A DNA stretch of 54,381 nucleotides from Mycobacterium sp. WUMAC-067 (GTDB lineage Bacteria > Actinomycetota > Actinomycetes > Mycobacteriales > Mycobacteriaceae): the NCBI RefSeq assembly GCF_020217485.1, contig NZ_JAEKMI010000030.1, positions 1 through 54,381 of the forward strand, written 5' to 3'. Under the pieces are notes generated by a model. It saw only the letters and a list, made by a program, of their open reading frames with translations. It had not been told where the DNA came from and searched no databases. Shown here piece by piece: positions 44,026 to 52,905 of the stretch; position 1 is the stretch's first letter, and each line of letters opens with the position of its first letter. The translations under genes and the position numbers were made by a program.

Positions 44026-46230
44026 TCAATTCGACTGCGCGGCGCGCGCCTTGGCCTCGCGCCGACGACGGTGCAGGATCGGCTCGGTGTAGCCGTTGGG
44101 CTGCTGCGTTCCGGTCAGGATGAGGTCCTGCGCCGCCAGGAATGCCACGCTGTCGTCGAAGTTGGGCGCCATCGGCAAATACGCCGCATCCTTGGCGTTT
44201 TGCTCGTCCACCAGCGGGGCCATTCGCTCGAGGCTGGCCCGCACGTCCTCCTCGGTGATCACACCGTGGCGCAGCCAGTTGGCCAGCAGCTGGCTCGAAA
44301 TCCGCAGCGTCGCACGGTCTTCCATGAGCGCCACGTCGTGGATGTCGGGCACCTTCGAGCAGCCGACGCCCTGCGCGACCCAGCGCACCACGTAACCGAG
44401 GATGGACTGGCAGTTGTTGTCGACCTCCTCGCGGATCTCCTCGGAAGCCCACGCCAATTCCTTGGCCAGCGGGATGGTCAGCAACTCGTCGATGTTGGTG
44501 CGCTTCCTGCCCGCCAGCTCCTCCTGCACGGCACCCACGTCGACGTAGTGGTAATGCATCGCGTGCAGGGTGGCCGCCGTCGGCGAGGGCACCCACGCGG
44601 TGGTCGCGCCGGCCTTCGGCTGGCCGATCTTCTGCTCGACCATGTCGGCCATCAGTTCGGTCATCGCCCACATGCCCTTACCGATCTGCGCCTTGCCCTT
44701 GAAGCCGGCGGCCAGGCCGATGTCGACGTTCGCGTCCTCGTAGGCCTTGATCCAGGTGGTGCTCTTCATCGCGCCCTTGCGGATCATCGGACCGGCCTCC
44801 ATCGAGGTGTGGATCTCGTCGCCGGTGCGGTCCAGGAACCCGGTGTTGATGAACACCACCCGGTCGGCCGCGGCCTTGATGCAGGCCTTGAGGTTGACGG
44901 TGGTGCGCCGCTCCTCGTCCATGATGCCGACCTTGAGGGTGCCCTGCGGCAGGCCGAGGACGTCTTCGACCCGGCTGAACAGCTCGCAGGTGAACGCGAC
45001 CTCGTCGGGCCCGTGCATCTTGGGCTTGACGATGTAGATGGACCCGGTGCGGCTGTTGGCCAGCGGCCCGTTCGCGTCGCCGGTCTTGAGCCCGTGGATC
45101 GCGGTGAGGCCGGTGAACAGCGCATCCATGATGCCCTCGAACACCTCTTTTTCCTCGTCGCCGTCGCTCCACACGATCGCGTCGTTGGTCATCAGGTGTC
45201 CGACGTTGCGGACGAACATCAGGCTGCGGCCCGGCAGTGTCAGCTCGCCCTCGCCGTCGGGCGTGGAGTAGGTCCGGTCCTCGTTGAGCACCCGGGTGAA
45301 GGTCTTGCCGTCCTTGTCGACACTTTCGGACAGGTCGCCCTTGTTCAGGCCGAGCCAGTTGCGGTAGCCGAGCACCTTGTCGTCGGCGTCGACGGCGGCC
45401 ACCGAGTCCTCGAAGTCCATGATCGTGGTGACGGCCGACTCCAGGACCACGTCCTTGATGCCCGCGGCGTCGGTCCTGCCGATCGGCGAGTCCGGATCAA
45501 TGAGGATCTCGATGTGCAGGCCGTGATTGACCAACAGCACCGACCAGTTGGGGGAACCGAGCTCGCCGGTGTAGCCGGCGAACTTCTCCGGGTCGGCCAG
45601 GCCGACGGAGCCGTCGGCGGTCGCGACCTTCAGGCGGCCGTCCTCGACGGACAGGCCGGTCGCGTCGGACCATGAGCCGGACTCCAGCGGCGCGGCCTCG
45701 TCCAGGAACTTGCGCGCGTAGGCGATCACCTTGTCGCCGCGCACCTTGTTGTAGCTCGACCCCTTCTCGGCGCCGTCGTCTTCTCCGATGACATCTGTGC
45801 CGTACAGGGCGTCGTACAGCGAGCCCCACCGGGCGTTGGCGGCGTTCAGCGCGAAGCGGGCGTTGAGCACCGGCACCACCAGCTGGGGGCCCGCGGTCGT
45901 GGTGATCTCGTCGTCGACACCCGAGGTGGTGATCGTGAAATCCGCGGGTTCGGGCAGCAGGTAACCGATTTCGGTGAGGAACTCGCGGTAGGCGTCGATG
46001 TCGAGCGGCTCGATGACCCGCTGTCGGTGCCACTTGTCGATCTGGGCCTGCAGCTCGTCACGGCGGCGCAGCAGATCCTGGTTCTTCGGGGTGAGGTCGG
46101 TGACGACCTTGTCGACGCCCGCCCAGAAGCTGTCCGGGTCGATATCGGTGCCGGGCAAGGCCTCTTCGTTCACGAAGTCGTAAAGCACCCGGGCGACGCG
46201 CAAGTTCCCCGCCGACACGCGATCAGTCAT
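44026..46230 (-). CDS. glcB: Malate synthase G
   Basis: GlcB condenses glyoxylate with acetyl-CoA to malate in the glyoxylate shunt; in mycobacteria it is also found at the cell surface as a laminin-binding adhesin. The 734-residue product aligns along its whole length with the M. tuberculosis enzyme (741): MTDRVSAGNLRVARVLYDF at the start, TIMDFEDSVAAVDADDKVLGYRNW in the active-site barrel, LPGRSLMFVRNVGHLMTNDA with the catalytic Arg, and QGVGCSKVPDIHDVALMEDRATLRISSQ with the catalytic Asp. It lacks the last residues (PSDRAGDDAAR-type tail) of the M. tuberculosis form. It is transcribed towards the VWA gene. Confidence 0.96.
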   Translation of the reverse strand: MTDRVSAGNLRVARVLYDFVNEEALPGTDIDPDSFWAGVDKVVTDLTPKNQDLLRRRDELQAQIDKWHRQRVIEPLDIDAYREFLTEIGYLLPEPADFTITTSGVDDEITTTAGPQLVVPVLNARFALNAANARWGSLYDALYGTDVIGEDDGAEKGSSYNKVRGDKVIAYARKFLDEAAPLESGSWSDATGLSVEDGRLKVATADGSVGLADPEKFAGYTGELGSPNWSVLLVNHGLHIEILIDPDSPIGRTDAAGIKDVVLESAVTTIMDFEDSVAAVDADDKVLGYRNWLGLNKGDLSESVDKDGKTFTRVLNEDRTYSTPDGEGELTLPGRSLMFVRNVGHLMTNDAIVWSDGDEEKEVFEGIMDALFTGLTAIHGLKTGDANGPLANSRTGSIYIVKPKMHGPDEVAFTCELFSRVEDVLGLPQGTLKVGIMDEERRTTVNLKACIKAAADRVVFINTGFLDRTGDEIHTSMEAGPMIRKGAMKSTTWIKAYEDANVDIGLAAGFKGKAQIGKGMWAMTELMADMVEQKIGQPKAGATTAWVPSPTAATLHAMHYHYVDVGAVQEELAGRKRTNIDELLTIPLAKELAWASEEIREEVDNNCQSILGYVVRWVAQGVGCSKVPDIHDVALMEDRATLRISSQLLANWLRHGVITEEDVRASLERMAPLVDEQNAKDAAYLPMAPNFDDSVAFLAAQDLILTGTQQPNGYTEPILHRRRREAKARAAQSN

Positions 46231-46542
46231 GATTCTCCTCCGTCATGGGCCGCCCTGGACCGTCCATGGGCCGTCCATGGGCCAGAAAGGCCCAAATTAG
46301 CTATGTCATCAGCCTACCGAGCGCAGCCTGGCGAGCGTTATCCGTCGACCCGCCACAGCAGGTCAAGACACGCTGACAGCCCCAAGAATGATGCTGCGGC
46401 GGTCACCGGAATCGATGTCCAGCAACGCACATTCCGTGCGCAAGCGGCGTGCTGCCCTCCAGCGCCCTCCAGCATTTTCTTAACTGGTAGCCGTGAAAGA
46501 TCATACGGGCTGCGCGCGGTCGGAACCGTCGGGCCAGTGCGG
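46231..46542. other. glcB upstream region with tandem repeat and hairpin
   Basis: This 312-base gap separates glcB from the CBS transporter gene; both run leftwards. CCGTCCATGGG occurs twice in tandem (46260-46270 and 46271-46281), and a related CGTCATGGGCC stands at 46244. GGGCC/GGCCC (46279-46283, 46289-46293) can form a hairpin. These elements are within 65 bases of the glcB start and may be regulator binding sites. vapBC13 and PE_PGRS34, which lie here in M. tuberculosis, are absent. No gene was found. Confidence 0.5.
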
Positions 46543-47583
46543 CTAGGCCTCGCGCATCGTCCCGACGAAGTCTTCGACCAGGTCTTCCATCGCCACCATC
46601 GCCACCGCGGCGCCGATCTCGTCGGTGACCAGCGCCAGGTGGCTGTTGTTGCGGCGCAGCCGCGACAACGCCTCGGCCAGCGGCAGCGACCGCGGCAGCC
46701 CCGGCAAGGGCCGCACCTTTGCCAGATCGATCACCGTCTGGGGACCGTCGTCGAGCGTCAGCACGTCCTTGATGTGCAGATAGCCGACGAAGCTGCCGTC
46801 GACGTTTGCCACGGGGAAGCGGGAGTAGCCGCTCTGGGCCAGGGCTTCCTCGACCGCGCCGACGGTGGGGCCCTTGCCCGCCGCGGCCACCGGCACCGCG
46901 CGCACCCCGGAGAGGGGCACCGCCACGTCGCCGACCACGCGGTGACGGATCTGCAGCGCCCGGGCCAGCCGGGTGCCCTCCTCCTGGTCCAACAGGCCTT
47001 CCGACGCGGACTCGGCGATCATCTCGCTCAGCTCGACGGGCGAGACCGTGATCTCCAGCTCCTCCTTGCGCTCGACGCCGAGCGCGCGCACCACCACGCT
47101 GGCGCACTTGTCGTAGAACACGATGAACGGCCGGGCCACCCGCACGTACGCCAGATACGGCGGGACGAGCAGCATCGCCGCGCGCTCCGGACCGGCCAAC
47201 GCGATGTTCTTGGGCACCATCTCGCCCAGCAGCACGTGCAGCGTCACCACGATGGCCAGGGCGATCACGAACGACAACGTGTGCAGCAGCGCCGGGTGAA
47301 TCGCGGTCAGCCCGAGCGCCGTTTGCAACAGGTCGGAGACCGCCGACTCACCGATCCGGCCGAGCAGCAGCGACGCGGCCGTGACGCCCAGTTGCGCGCC
47401 GGCCAGCATGGACGGCAGCTGCTCGCCGGCGCGGATCACCGCGACGGCGGCCGCCTTGCCCTGCTCGGCCAGCGCTTCGAGGCGGTCGCGCCGCGCCGAG
47501 ATCAGCGAGAACTCCGCCCCGACGAAGAACGCGTTCACCGCGATCAGCAGGCACGCCAGCAGCACGCCCATGGTCTCGCTCAT
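46543..47583 (-). CDS. CNNM/CorC-type membrane protein with CBS pair (Rv1841c-like)
   Basis: A 346-residue member of the CNNM/HlyC-CorC family, linked to Mg2+/Co2+ export or sensing. The N-terminal CNNM membrane domain (~1-180) opens MGVLLACLLIAVNAFFVGAEFSLISARRDRLE, typical of the family, and includes LHVLLGEMVPKNIALAGPERAA. A CBS pair follows (~200-340): VGDVAVPLSGVRAVP and VGYLHIKDVLTLDD. There is no CorC_HlyC C-terminal domain, and the product ends soon after the second CBS (VEDFVGTMREA). It overlaps its paralog upstream by 4 bases. Confidence 0.92.
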   Translation of the reverse strand: MSETMGVLLACLLIAVNAFFVGAEFSLISARRDRLEALAEQGKAAAVAVIRAGEQLPSMLAGAQLGVTAASLLLGRIGESAVSDLLQTALGLTAIHPALLHTLSFVIALAIVVTLHVLLGEMVPKNIALAGPERAAMLLVPPYLAYVRVARPFIVFYDKCASVVVRALGVERKEELEITVSPVELSEMIAESASEGLLDQEEGTRLARALQIRHRVVGDVAVPLSGVRAVPVAAAGKGPTVGAVEEALAQSGYSRFPVANVDGSFVGYLHIKDVLTLDDGPQTVIDLAKVRPLPGLPRSLPLAEALSRLRRNNSHLALVTDEIGAAVAMVAMEDLVEDFVGTMREA

Positions 47584-48950
47584 CGGCGTCCTTCCGCCGC
47601 GGGAATGTCGCCGTGACCGCTGAGTTCGGTCAACTCGAGCAGGTCGATACGGCGGCCGTCCATCCGGATGACCCGCGCCTGCCAGCGCGTCACCGCGTCG
47701 AGCAGCCCGTCGGCGTCCAGCCCGGGAAGCTTCACCGTTTCACCGGCCTCCGGGATGTGACCGATCTCGCGCAGCACCAACCCGCCGATCGTCTCGTAGG
47801 GTCCTTCGGGCGCCCGGAAGCCGGTGGCGGCGGCCACCTCGTCGATGCGCAACAGGCCCGACACCCGCCAGCCGGTGCCGGCGGGCACCACATCGGGAGT
47901 GGCGTCGTCGTGCTCGTCGCGGACATCGCCGACGATCTCTTCGATCAAGTCCTCGAGGGTCACCATGCCCGCGGTGCCGCCGTATTCGTCGACGACGAGC
48001 GCGGTTTGCAGGCTGCTGGCCCGGATCTCGGCCATCACCGCGTCACCGTCCAGTGTGGACGGCACCACGGCCACGGGTTGGGCCACCGTCGTCAGCAGCG
48101 TGCGGACCCGGTCGGCCCGCGGGATCGCGAACACCTGTTTGACGTGCACGATGCCGACGGTCTCGTCGAGGTCACCGTCGACGATGGGGAAGCGGGAAAA
48201 CCCGGACTCGGCGGCCGCGGTCACCAGGTCGGCCACCGTGTCGTCGGTCTGCAGCGCCACGATCTTGGACCGCGGTGTCATCAGCTCCTCAGCGCTCAGG
48301 GTGCCGAACTGCAATGATCGGCGCACCAGGGCGGCTGTCGGGGCGTCCAGGGCGCCGCTGCGCGCCGACGAACGCACGAGTGACAACAGCTCTTGCGGTG
48401 ACCGGGCGGACCGCAGCTCCTCGGCGGGCTCGATGCCCAGCCGGCGCACGATCCAGTTCGCCGCGCCGTTGGTCAATCGGATCGCCGGGGTCAGCAGCAG
48501 CGAGAACAGCAGCTGGGCGGCCACGACGGCGCGGGCGGTCGACAGAGGTCGCGCCACCGCCAAATATTTCGGGACTAGCTCGCCGAACACCATCGACACC
48601 GACGTCACGATCACCAGCACCAGGACGGCCATGATCGCGTCGCCGACCCTGTCGGGGATACCGAGCGCGTCCAGCCACGGGTGCGGCAGGTCCTCCACCA
48701 TCGGATCGGTCAGGTAACCGGCCGCCAGCGTCGTGACGGAGATCCCGAGCTGCGCGCCCGACAACTGAAACGACAGCCGCTGATGCGCGCGGCGGATCCA
48801 GCGGTCGCGGCGGCCGCCGCCGCGGGCGTTTGCCTCGACCGCGCTGCGGTCCAGGGTGGTCAACGAGAATTCGGCGGCGACGAACACGGCGTTGCCGAAG
48901 ATCAGCACCGCGATCGCCACAATGCTGATCACGGTGACGGTGACGTTCAT
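47580..48950 (-). CDS. CNNM/CorC-type membrane protein with CBS pair and CorC domain (Rv1842c-like)
   Basis: The 456-residue full-length form of the CNNM/CorC family. The membrane domain (~1-185) begins with MNVTVTVISIVAIAVLIFGNAVFVAAEFSLTTLDRSAVE; VFGELVPKYLAVARPLSTA is the conserved acidic/Pro helix. CBS motifs ELMTPRSKIVALQ and GIVHVKQVFAIPR follow, and DEYGGTAGMVTLEDLIEEIVGDVRDEHD leads into a CorC_HlyC domain to ~440. It is co-translated with the truncated paralog (4-base overlap), suggesting a hetero-oligomer. With the M-box and mgtC this adds to the window's divalent-cation genes, though they are far apart. Confidence 0.93.
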   Translation of the reverse strand: MNVTVTVISIVAIAVLIFGNAVFVAAEFSLTTLDRSAVEANARGGGRRDRWIRRAHQRLSFQLSGAQLGISVTTLAAGYLTDPMVEDLPHPWLDALGIPDRVGDAIMAVLVLVIVTSVSMVFGELVPKYLAVARPLSTARAVVAAQLLFSLLLTPAIRLTNGAANWIVRRLGIEPAEELRSARSPQELLSLVRSSARSGALDAPTAALVRRSLQFGTLSAEELMTPRSKIVALQTDDTVADLVTAAAESGFSRFPIVDGDLDETVGIVHVKQVFAIPRADRVRTLLTTVAQPVAVVPSTLDGDAVMAEIRASSLQTALVVDEYGGTAGMVTLEDLIEEIVGDVRDEHDDATPDVVPAGTGWRVSGLLRIDEVAAATGFRAPEGPYETIGGLVLREIGHIPEAGETVKLPGLDADGLLDAVTRWQARVIRMDGRRIDLLELTELSGHGDIPAAEGRR

Positions 48951-49257
48951 GAATCACGCCGCCCGCGGATCGAATGTGGCGAGGCGGTGACCGGGGGAGG
49001 CTCCGCATCGGGCGGGTCGTCCGACGGCCCGTGCGCCGGCAAGCCGATGGCCTGCACGGGTGCCTGCGGCACGTCGATCCTTTCGCTGCCTGGTCGCGGG
49101 CGGACGCGGTTGCTTCCGTCTTTGCTGCCTTATGCTAGCCCGGGTTTCGGCCCTGCGGCGGCGACGCCGCCGCGACGCTGGTGCCGGCGCCGGAGGCGAC
49201 CGCCGACCCGGGGCAACTACGGTATGCCTACCCTTACTCAGGTACGCTCTGCGCACT
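48951..49257. other. Gap between CBS transporter and mbtK
   Basis: About 300 bases between two divergent genes with no convincing coding frame. The right end holds an IdeR-box-like site (49218). CTTATGCTAG at 49129 could be a -10 region for mbtK or an upstream transcript. The left part probably holds the promoter of the CBS transporter pair, but none stood out. Confidence 0.4.
49218..49236. promoter_or_regulatory. Degenerate IdeR (iron) box before mbtK
   Basis: TACGGTATGCCTACCCTTA matches the IdeR consensus TTAGGTTAGGCTAACCTAA at 12 of 19 positions and lies 21 bases before the mbtK ATG. It is weaker than the site at 52873 but is placed where iron repression of mbtK would act. Confidence 0.5.
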
Positions 49258-49890
49258 ATGTCCGACGCCCCACCGGAAACGCCGTCCGTTCACATCCTGC
49301 CCCGCGAGCGCTTCGACATCGCCGACCACGTCGCACAGATCCCCCGGCCACCCACGCCCTTTCTGGATGCCCCCTTCGCGCTGCGCGTCGCGCAGCTCGC
49401 CGATGCGGACATGGTGGCCGAGTGGATGAACCAGCCGCATCTGGCCGAGGCGTGGGAGTACGACTGGCCGACGCCGCGCTGGCGGCAGCACCTGGACGCC
49501 CAACTCGGGGGCACCTACTCCCTGCCGTTGATCGGGAACGTGCGCGGCGCGGACTGCGCCTACCTCGAACTGTATTGGGGCGCAAGGGATCTCATCTCAC
49601 GTTATTACGACGCCGAGCCCTACGACCTGGGGCTGCACGCCGCCATCGCCGATGTGAAGCTGGTGAACCGGGGCCTGGGCCCGATGCTGTTGCCCCGGAT
49701 CGTGGCCAGCGCCTTTTCGATGGAGCCGCGGTGCCGCCGGATCATGTTCGATCCCGATCACCGCAACACCGCCGCGCGCAGGTTGTGCGAGTACGTCGGA
49801 TGTGAGTTCCTCGGCGAGCACGACACGACGAACCGGCGCATGGCGCTCTACGCGCTGGAAGCCCCGGCATCGCCGACCAGGGACGCATAG
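49258..49890 (+). CDS. mbtK: Mycobactin lysine N-acyltransferase MbtK
   Basis: MbtK transfers the long acyl chain from the carrier MbtL to the epsilon-amino group of (hydroxy)lysine in mycobactin. The product has 210 residues, equal to M. tuberculosis MbtK, and is a GNAT-fold enzyme. Conserved text includes LRVAQLADADMVAEWMNQPHL, WRQHLDAQLGGTYSLPLIG and DPYDLGLHAAIADVKLVNRG-type sequence. The catalytic pair corresponds to H127 (LGLHAAI) and D165 (MFDPDHRN), matching H130/D168 of the known enzyme. The 3' end overlaps the convergent mbtN gene by 43 bases. In M. tuberculosis this gene is Rv1347c, far from guaB1. Confidence 0.93.
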   Translation: MSDAPPETPSVHILPRERFDIADHVAQIPRPPTPFLDAPFALRVAQLADADMVAEWMNQPHLAEAWEYDWPTPRWRQHLDAQLGGTYSLPLIGNVRGADCAYLELYWGARDLISRYYDAEPYDLGLHAAIADVKLVNRGLGPMLLPRIVASAFSMEPRCRRIMFDPDHRNTAARRLCEYVGCEFLGEHDTTNRRMALYALEAPASPTRDA

Positions 49891-51032
49891 CCGCTGTAAT
49901 CGGGCGCCATTCCGGCGGCCACCAACTCCCACAACACCTCGTCGGTGCCGCCACCGACCCGGGCGAGCTTCATGTCGCGCCACCATTCGCCCAGCGGCGT
50001 CTCGTCGACGAGGTAACCCGCCCCGCCGAAGATGTGCATGCATTCCGAAATCACTTCCTCGCCAAGGCGGGCCGCGGTCACCTTGACTCCCGCGGCCGCG
50101 CGCAGATCCAGCCGGCCCTGCGCCGCGATGCCGTGCAGGCCATGCCGCAGCAGGTCGACGCGCGCCTGCAAATCCGCGATCCGCAGGCGCAGCGCCTGGT
50201 GTTCGAACAGCGTGTGACCGAACTGGCGTCGAGACATCATGCGGGCCAACGTGATCCCGATCGCCCGCTGGCACGACGCCGCGATCTGACCGGCGATCGA
50301 CATCCGCTCGTGGGCCAGTCCCCAGCTGATGGCCGCCAGCCCGGTGCCGGCCCGCGCCACCAGGGCGTCGGCGGGAACCCAGGTATCGATGTGCACGGCG
50401 GCGGTGTCCAGCGGCCCGGCGCCAACCTTGTCGTAGGGCCGCTGCACGCTGACCTGGGCCGTCGGCACCGCGACCAGCGCGACGTTGCCGTGCCTGCTGG
50501 ACGAGTCGTGGTCGACGCTGCGCGCCACCACCATGATGTGATCGGCGATGGGGGACAGCGAGACGAACTTCTTGATCCCGCGGACGTCGAAACCGCCTTC
50601 CCGAGAAGAGATCTCGGTCTCGACGATCTGCAGGTCGGAGCCGCCGGACTCCTCGGAGGCCCCGATGCACAGCACGGCCTGCCCGCGGATCGCTCGTTCG
50701 CAGATGTCCCGCAGGTAGTCCGACTTGCCGAACCGGCGCAGGACGGCGATCGCCGAGTCGTGCAGGCTGACGCCCACCCCGATGCCGGCCGAGGACAACC
50801 TGCCGAGGGCGAAGGCGAGCTCGACCAGTTTGCCGACGTCGGGCAGCGGGCCGTCGCCCCACTTCTCGCGGAAAACTCCGCGGGCGCCGAGGTGTTCGAT
50901 CAGCTCACGTGGAAACCGTTGCCGCGCTTCGGCTTCCGCCGTCCAGGCCAGGACTTGCTCGTCGAACGCGTCGGTCAGCAGGTCCCGGTAGCCGTCGAGG
51001 TCGGTTGCGGTCGTCTCAGGCGTTGCCGTCAC
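49848..51032 (-). CDS. mbtN: Mycobactin acyl-ACP dehydrogenase MbtN (FadE14)
   Basis: MbtN is an acyl-CoA-dehydrogenase-fold flavoenzyme that puts the cis double bond next to the carbonyl in the acyl chain bound to MbtL. The 394-residue product shows the family pattern: SGIGVGVSLHDSAIAVLRRFG, CIGASEESGGSDLQIVETE, KVGAGPLDTAAVHIDTWVPADALV and MSRRQFGHTLFEHQALRLRIADL. Near the end, CMHIFGGAGYLVDETPLGEWWRDMKLARVGGGTDEV is the flavin/substrate-binding signature. The GTG start abuts the mbtM stop with no gap, so the genes are co-translated. Confidence 0.93.
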   Translation of the reverse strand: MTATPETTATDLDGYRDLLTDAFDEQVLAWTAEAEARQRFPRELIEHLGARGVFREKWGDGPLPDVGKLVELAFALGRLSSAGIGVGVSLHDSAIAVLRRFGKSDYLRDICERAIRGQAVLCIGASEESGGSDLQIVETEISSREGGFDVRGIKKFVSLSPIADHIMVVARSVDHDSSSRHGNVALVAVPTAQVSVQRPYDKVGAGPLDTAAVHIDTWVPADALVARAGTGLAAISWGLAHERMSIAGQIAASCQRAIGITLARMMSRRQFGHTLFEHQALRLRIADLQARVDLLRHGLHGIAAQGRLDLRAAAGVKVTAARLGEEVISECMHIFGGAGYLVDETPLGEWWRDMKLARVGGGTDEVLWELVAAGMAPDYSGYASLVGDAGASSA

Positions 51033-52601
51033 TTAATCCACCGTTTCTAGAGAGCGCCGCACTTCCAGGCGGCGCAGTTTGCCCGACGACGTTCGGGGCA
51101 ACGACCCCGGGGCCATGAAGATGACGTCGGAGGGAACGACGCCGCACACGGATGCGACGCGCGCGATGACGTCGGCGCGCGCGCCCGCCTGATCTGACCC
51201 CCGGAATTCGGCGGCGACGATCAGGCCGGGGCGCGCGGAACGTTCGCCGGTGGCCAGCGCCGCCACGGCGCCTTCGCGCACGCCGCGGACCCCGGCCGCG
51301 ACCATCTCGATCTCGGTCGGGAAGATGTTGCGCCCGGCGATAGTGATGAGCTCCTTGGCCCGGCCGCACACCACCAGGCCGCCGTCGGCAAAGAAGCCGA
51401 GATCGCCGGTGGGAAACCAGTTTTCGGTATCGACGCGGGCGTGGCCCAGGTAGCCGTCCATCATCGACGCGCCGCGGATCTCGATCTCACCGATGTCGCC
51501 CTGCGCGCCGTCACGCGGCGAGATCCGGATCTCGGTGCCGGGGATGGCCTCGCCCAGCACCGCGTGGCGGCGCGAGCCGGTCTCGTCGGTGACGTCGGCG
51601 AACCGTAGCCCGGTGCCCGGGGCGGGCACGCTCACCGCGCACGTCGACTCCGCCAGCCCGTAGGACGGGGTGGCCGCCCCGGCGTCGAACCCGAAGGGGC
51701 CCATCGCTTGCGCGAAGCGCTCGAATCCCTCGCAGTCGATCGGCTCCCCGCCGTTGATCGCCACCCGCACAGCGCCGAGGTCGACATCGGAGACCCGGCG
51801 GGCGTACCGGCCGACCAGGTTGTAGGCGAAGTTCGGTGCCGCGGTGATCGTCGCGCGGCTTTCCGACAGCCAGCTCAACCATCGAAACGGCGAGGCGGTG
51901 AAAGCCGATGTGGGCGCGAGCCATACCGACATGCCCCCCAACGACGACGCGAGCAAGAAGGACAGACCCATGTCGTGGTAGAGCGGCAGCCACGAGCAGC
52001 CGACGTCCGCGGGGGACACCGAGAGACGCTGATTGAGGCCGCGCAGGTTGGCCAGCACCGCGTTCGGCGACAGCGCGGCGGTCTTGGGCGAGCCGGTCGA
52101 GCCGGCCGTCCCCTGCAAGATCGCGGGATTCTCGCTGCGGGCCGGCGGATCGTTGCACGACCGGCCCGTATGCGCCACGGGCCCAACGTCTTCGATGACC
52201 ATGTCGTCGTCGAGGCACGCCGGATCCAGCGATTGCAGGCCGTCCAGGTACGAGCCGTGGCTCAGGATGGTGCGCACCCCGATGCCGTCGAAGCGGGTCA
52301 GCGTCGCCTCGGCCCACCGCCGGCCCTCGGCGCCGCGCACCGGCCCGGGCAGGATCGAGACGCTCGCACCCGTCAGCCACGCGCCCGCGATGGCGGCGAC
52401 GAACTCGACGGTCGGTTCGCCGACCAGCCCCACGGCGGCGGGCCGGCCCCGGTCGAGCAGCCAGGCGGCGATGCCCTCGGCCATCCCGTGCACCTCGGGC
52501 CACGGATGGCGATGCCAGGCCGAGGACTCGCGGTCGAAGACGACCAGATCGCTGCTGCTGCCGCGCATCGCGGCCGTCAGCGCCGCGGCCAGCTCACTCA
52601 T
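51033..52601 (-). CDS. mbtM: Mycobactin fatty acyl-AMP ligase MbtM (FadD33)
   Basis: MbtM activates a fatty acid as the acyl-adenylate and loads it on the carrier MbtL. The 522-residue product has the adenylate-forming motif LQGTAGSTGSPKTAALS, the A5-type YGLAESTCAVSV and A7/A8 text WFPTGDLGFFADGGLVVCGRAKELI. The C-terminal subdomain ends PRTSSGKLRRLEVRR with the catalytic Lys. It overlaps mbtL by 8 bases. The shortened length (about 520 residues versus ~580 in FadD32-type ligases) is like FadD33 of M. tuberculosis. Confidence 0.93.
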   Translation of the reverse strand: MSELAAALTAAMRGSSSDLVVFDRESSAWHRHPWPEVHGMAEGIAAWLLDRGRPAAVGLVGEPTVEFVAAIAGAWLTGASVSILPGPVRGAEGRRWAEATLTRFDGIGVRTILSHGSYLDGLQSLDPACLDDDMVIEDVGPVAHTGRSCNDPPARSENPAILQGTAGSTGSPKTAALSPNAVLANLRGLNQRLSVSPADVGCSWLPLYHDMGLSFLLASSLGGMSVWLAPTSAFTASPFRWLSWLSESRATITAAPNFAYNLVGRYARRVSDVDLGAVRVAINGGEPIDCEGFERFAQAMGPFGFDAGAATPSYGLAESTCAVSVPAPGTGLRFADVTDETGSRRHAVLGEAIPGTEIRISPRDGAQGDIGEIEIRGASMMDGYLGHARVDTENWFPTGDLGFFADGGLVVCGRAKELITIAGRNIFPTEIEMVAAGVRGVREGAVAALATGERSARPGLIVAAEFRGSDQAGARADVIARVASVCGVVPSDVIFMAPGSLPRTSSGKLRRLEVRRSLETVD

Positions 52602-52848
52602 CGCGGTGTTTGGCGGCGATCGCGGCCTGCAGGTCGCCGACCGTGTCGCAGTTCAACAGCTCCTCTTCCGACAGCGAGACGCCCAGCCGTTCTTCGATGG
52701 CCACCATGCCCACGGCGAAGGCCACCGAGTCCAGTCCGACGTCGTCGACCAACCTGGCGTCGGGGGTCAGGCGCGATGCGTCGACGTTGAGGTCGTCGCG
52801 CAGGATGCTCAGCAGCTCGGCGCTGACGGCAGGGGAAGAGGAGGTCAT
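52594..52848 (-). CDS. mbtL: Mycobactin acyl carrier protein MbtL
   Basis: An 84-residue acyl carrier protein with the phosphopantetheine site at S41 in DVGLDSVAFAVGMVA, where DSV replaces the common DSL. Helices 1 and 3 are readable (AELLSILRDDLNV, EELLNCDTVGDLQAAI). It holds the acyl chain built by MbtM and MbtN until MbtK transfers it. It is the first gene of the leftward mbtL-mbtM-mbtN operon, with a good IdeR box 25 bases upstream of the start. Confidence 0.92.
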   Translation of the reverse strand: MTSSSPAVSAELLSILRDDLNVDASRLTPDARLVDDVGLDSVAFAVGMVAIEERLGVSLSEEELLNCDTVGDLQAAIAAKHRDE

Positions 52849-52872
52849 GGCGCAGTAGGTTAGCAGGCCTTA

Positions 52873-52891
52873 TTAGGCAAGGCTAGCCTTA
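52873..52891 (-). promoter_or_regulatory. IdeR (iron) box before mbtL
   Basis: TTAGGCAAGGCTAGCCTTA matches the IdeR consensus TTAGGTTAGGCTAACCTAA at 15 of 19 positions and is itself a near palindrome. It is 25 bases upstream of the mbtL start. Fe-IdeR would repress the operon when iron is sufficient. Confidence 0.85.
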
Positions 52892-52905
52892 CTGCATGCC
52901 GCGTG

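Noticed and set aside
43927..45675. 582-codon forward frame antisense to glcB
   Set aside because: Shadow of a strongly recognised malate synthase gene; no ribosome-binding site or family resemblance.
46027..47616. 529-codon forward frame spanning the glcB start and the CBS gene
   Set aside because: Antisense to two confident genes and repetitive His/Arg/Gln text.
48954..49256. 100-codon reverse frame between the CBS gene and mbtK
   Set aside because: Almost entirely Arg/Pro/Ala with no domain and no conserved neighbour role.
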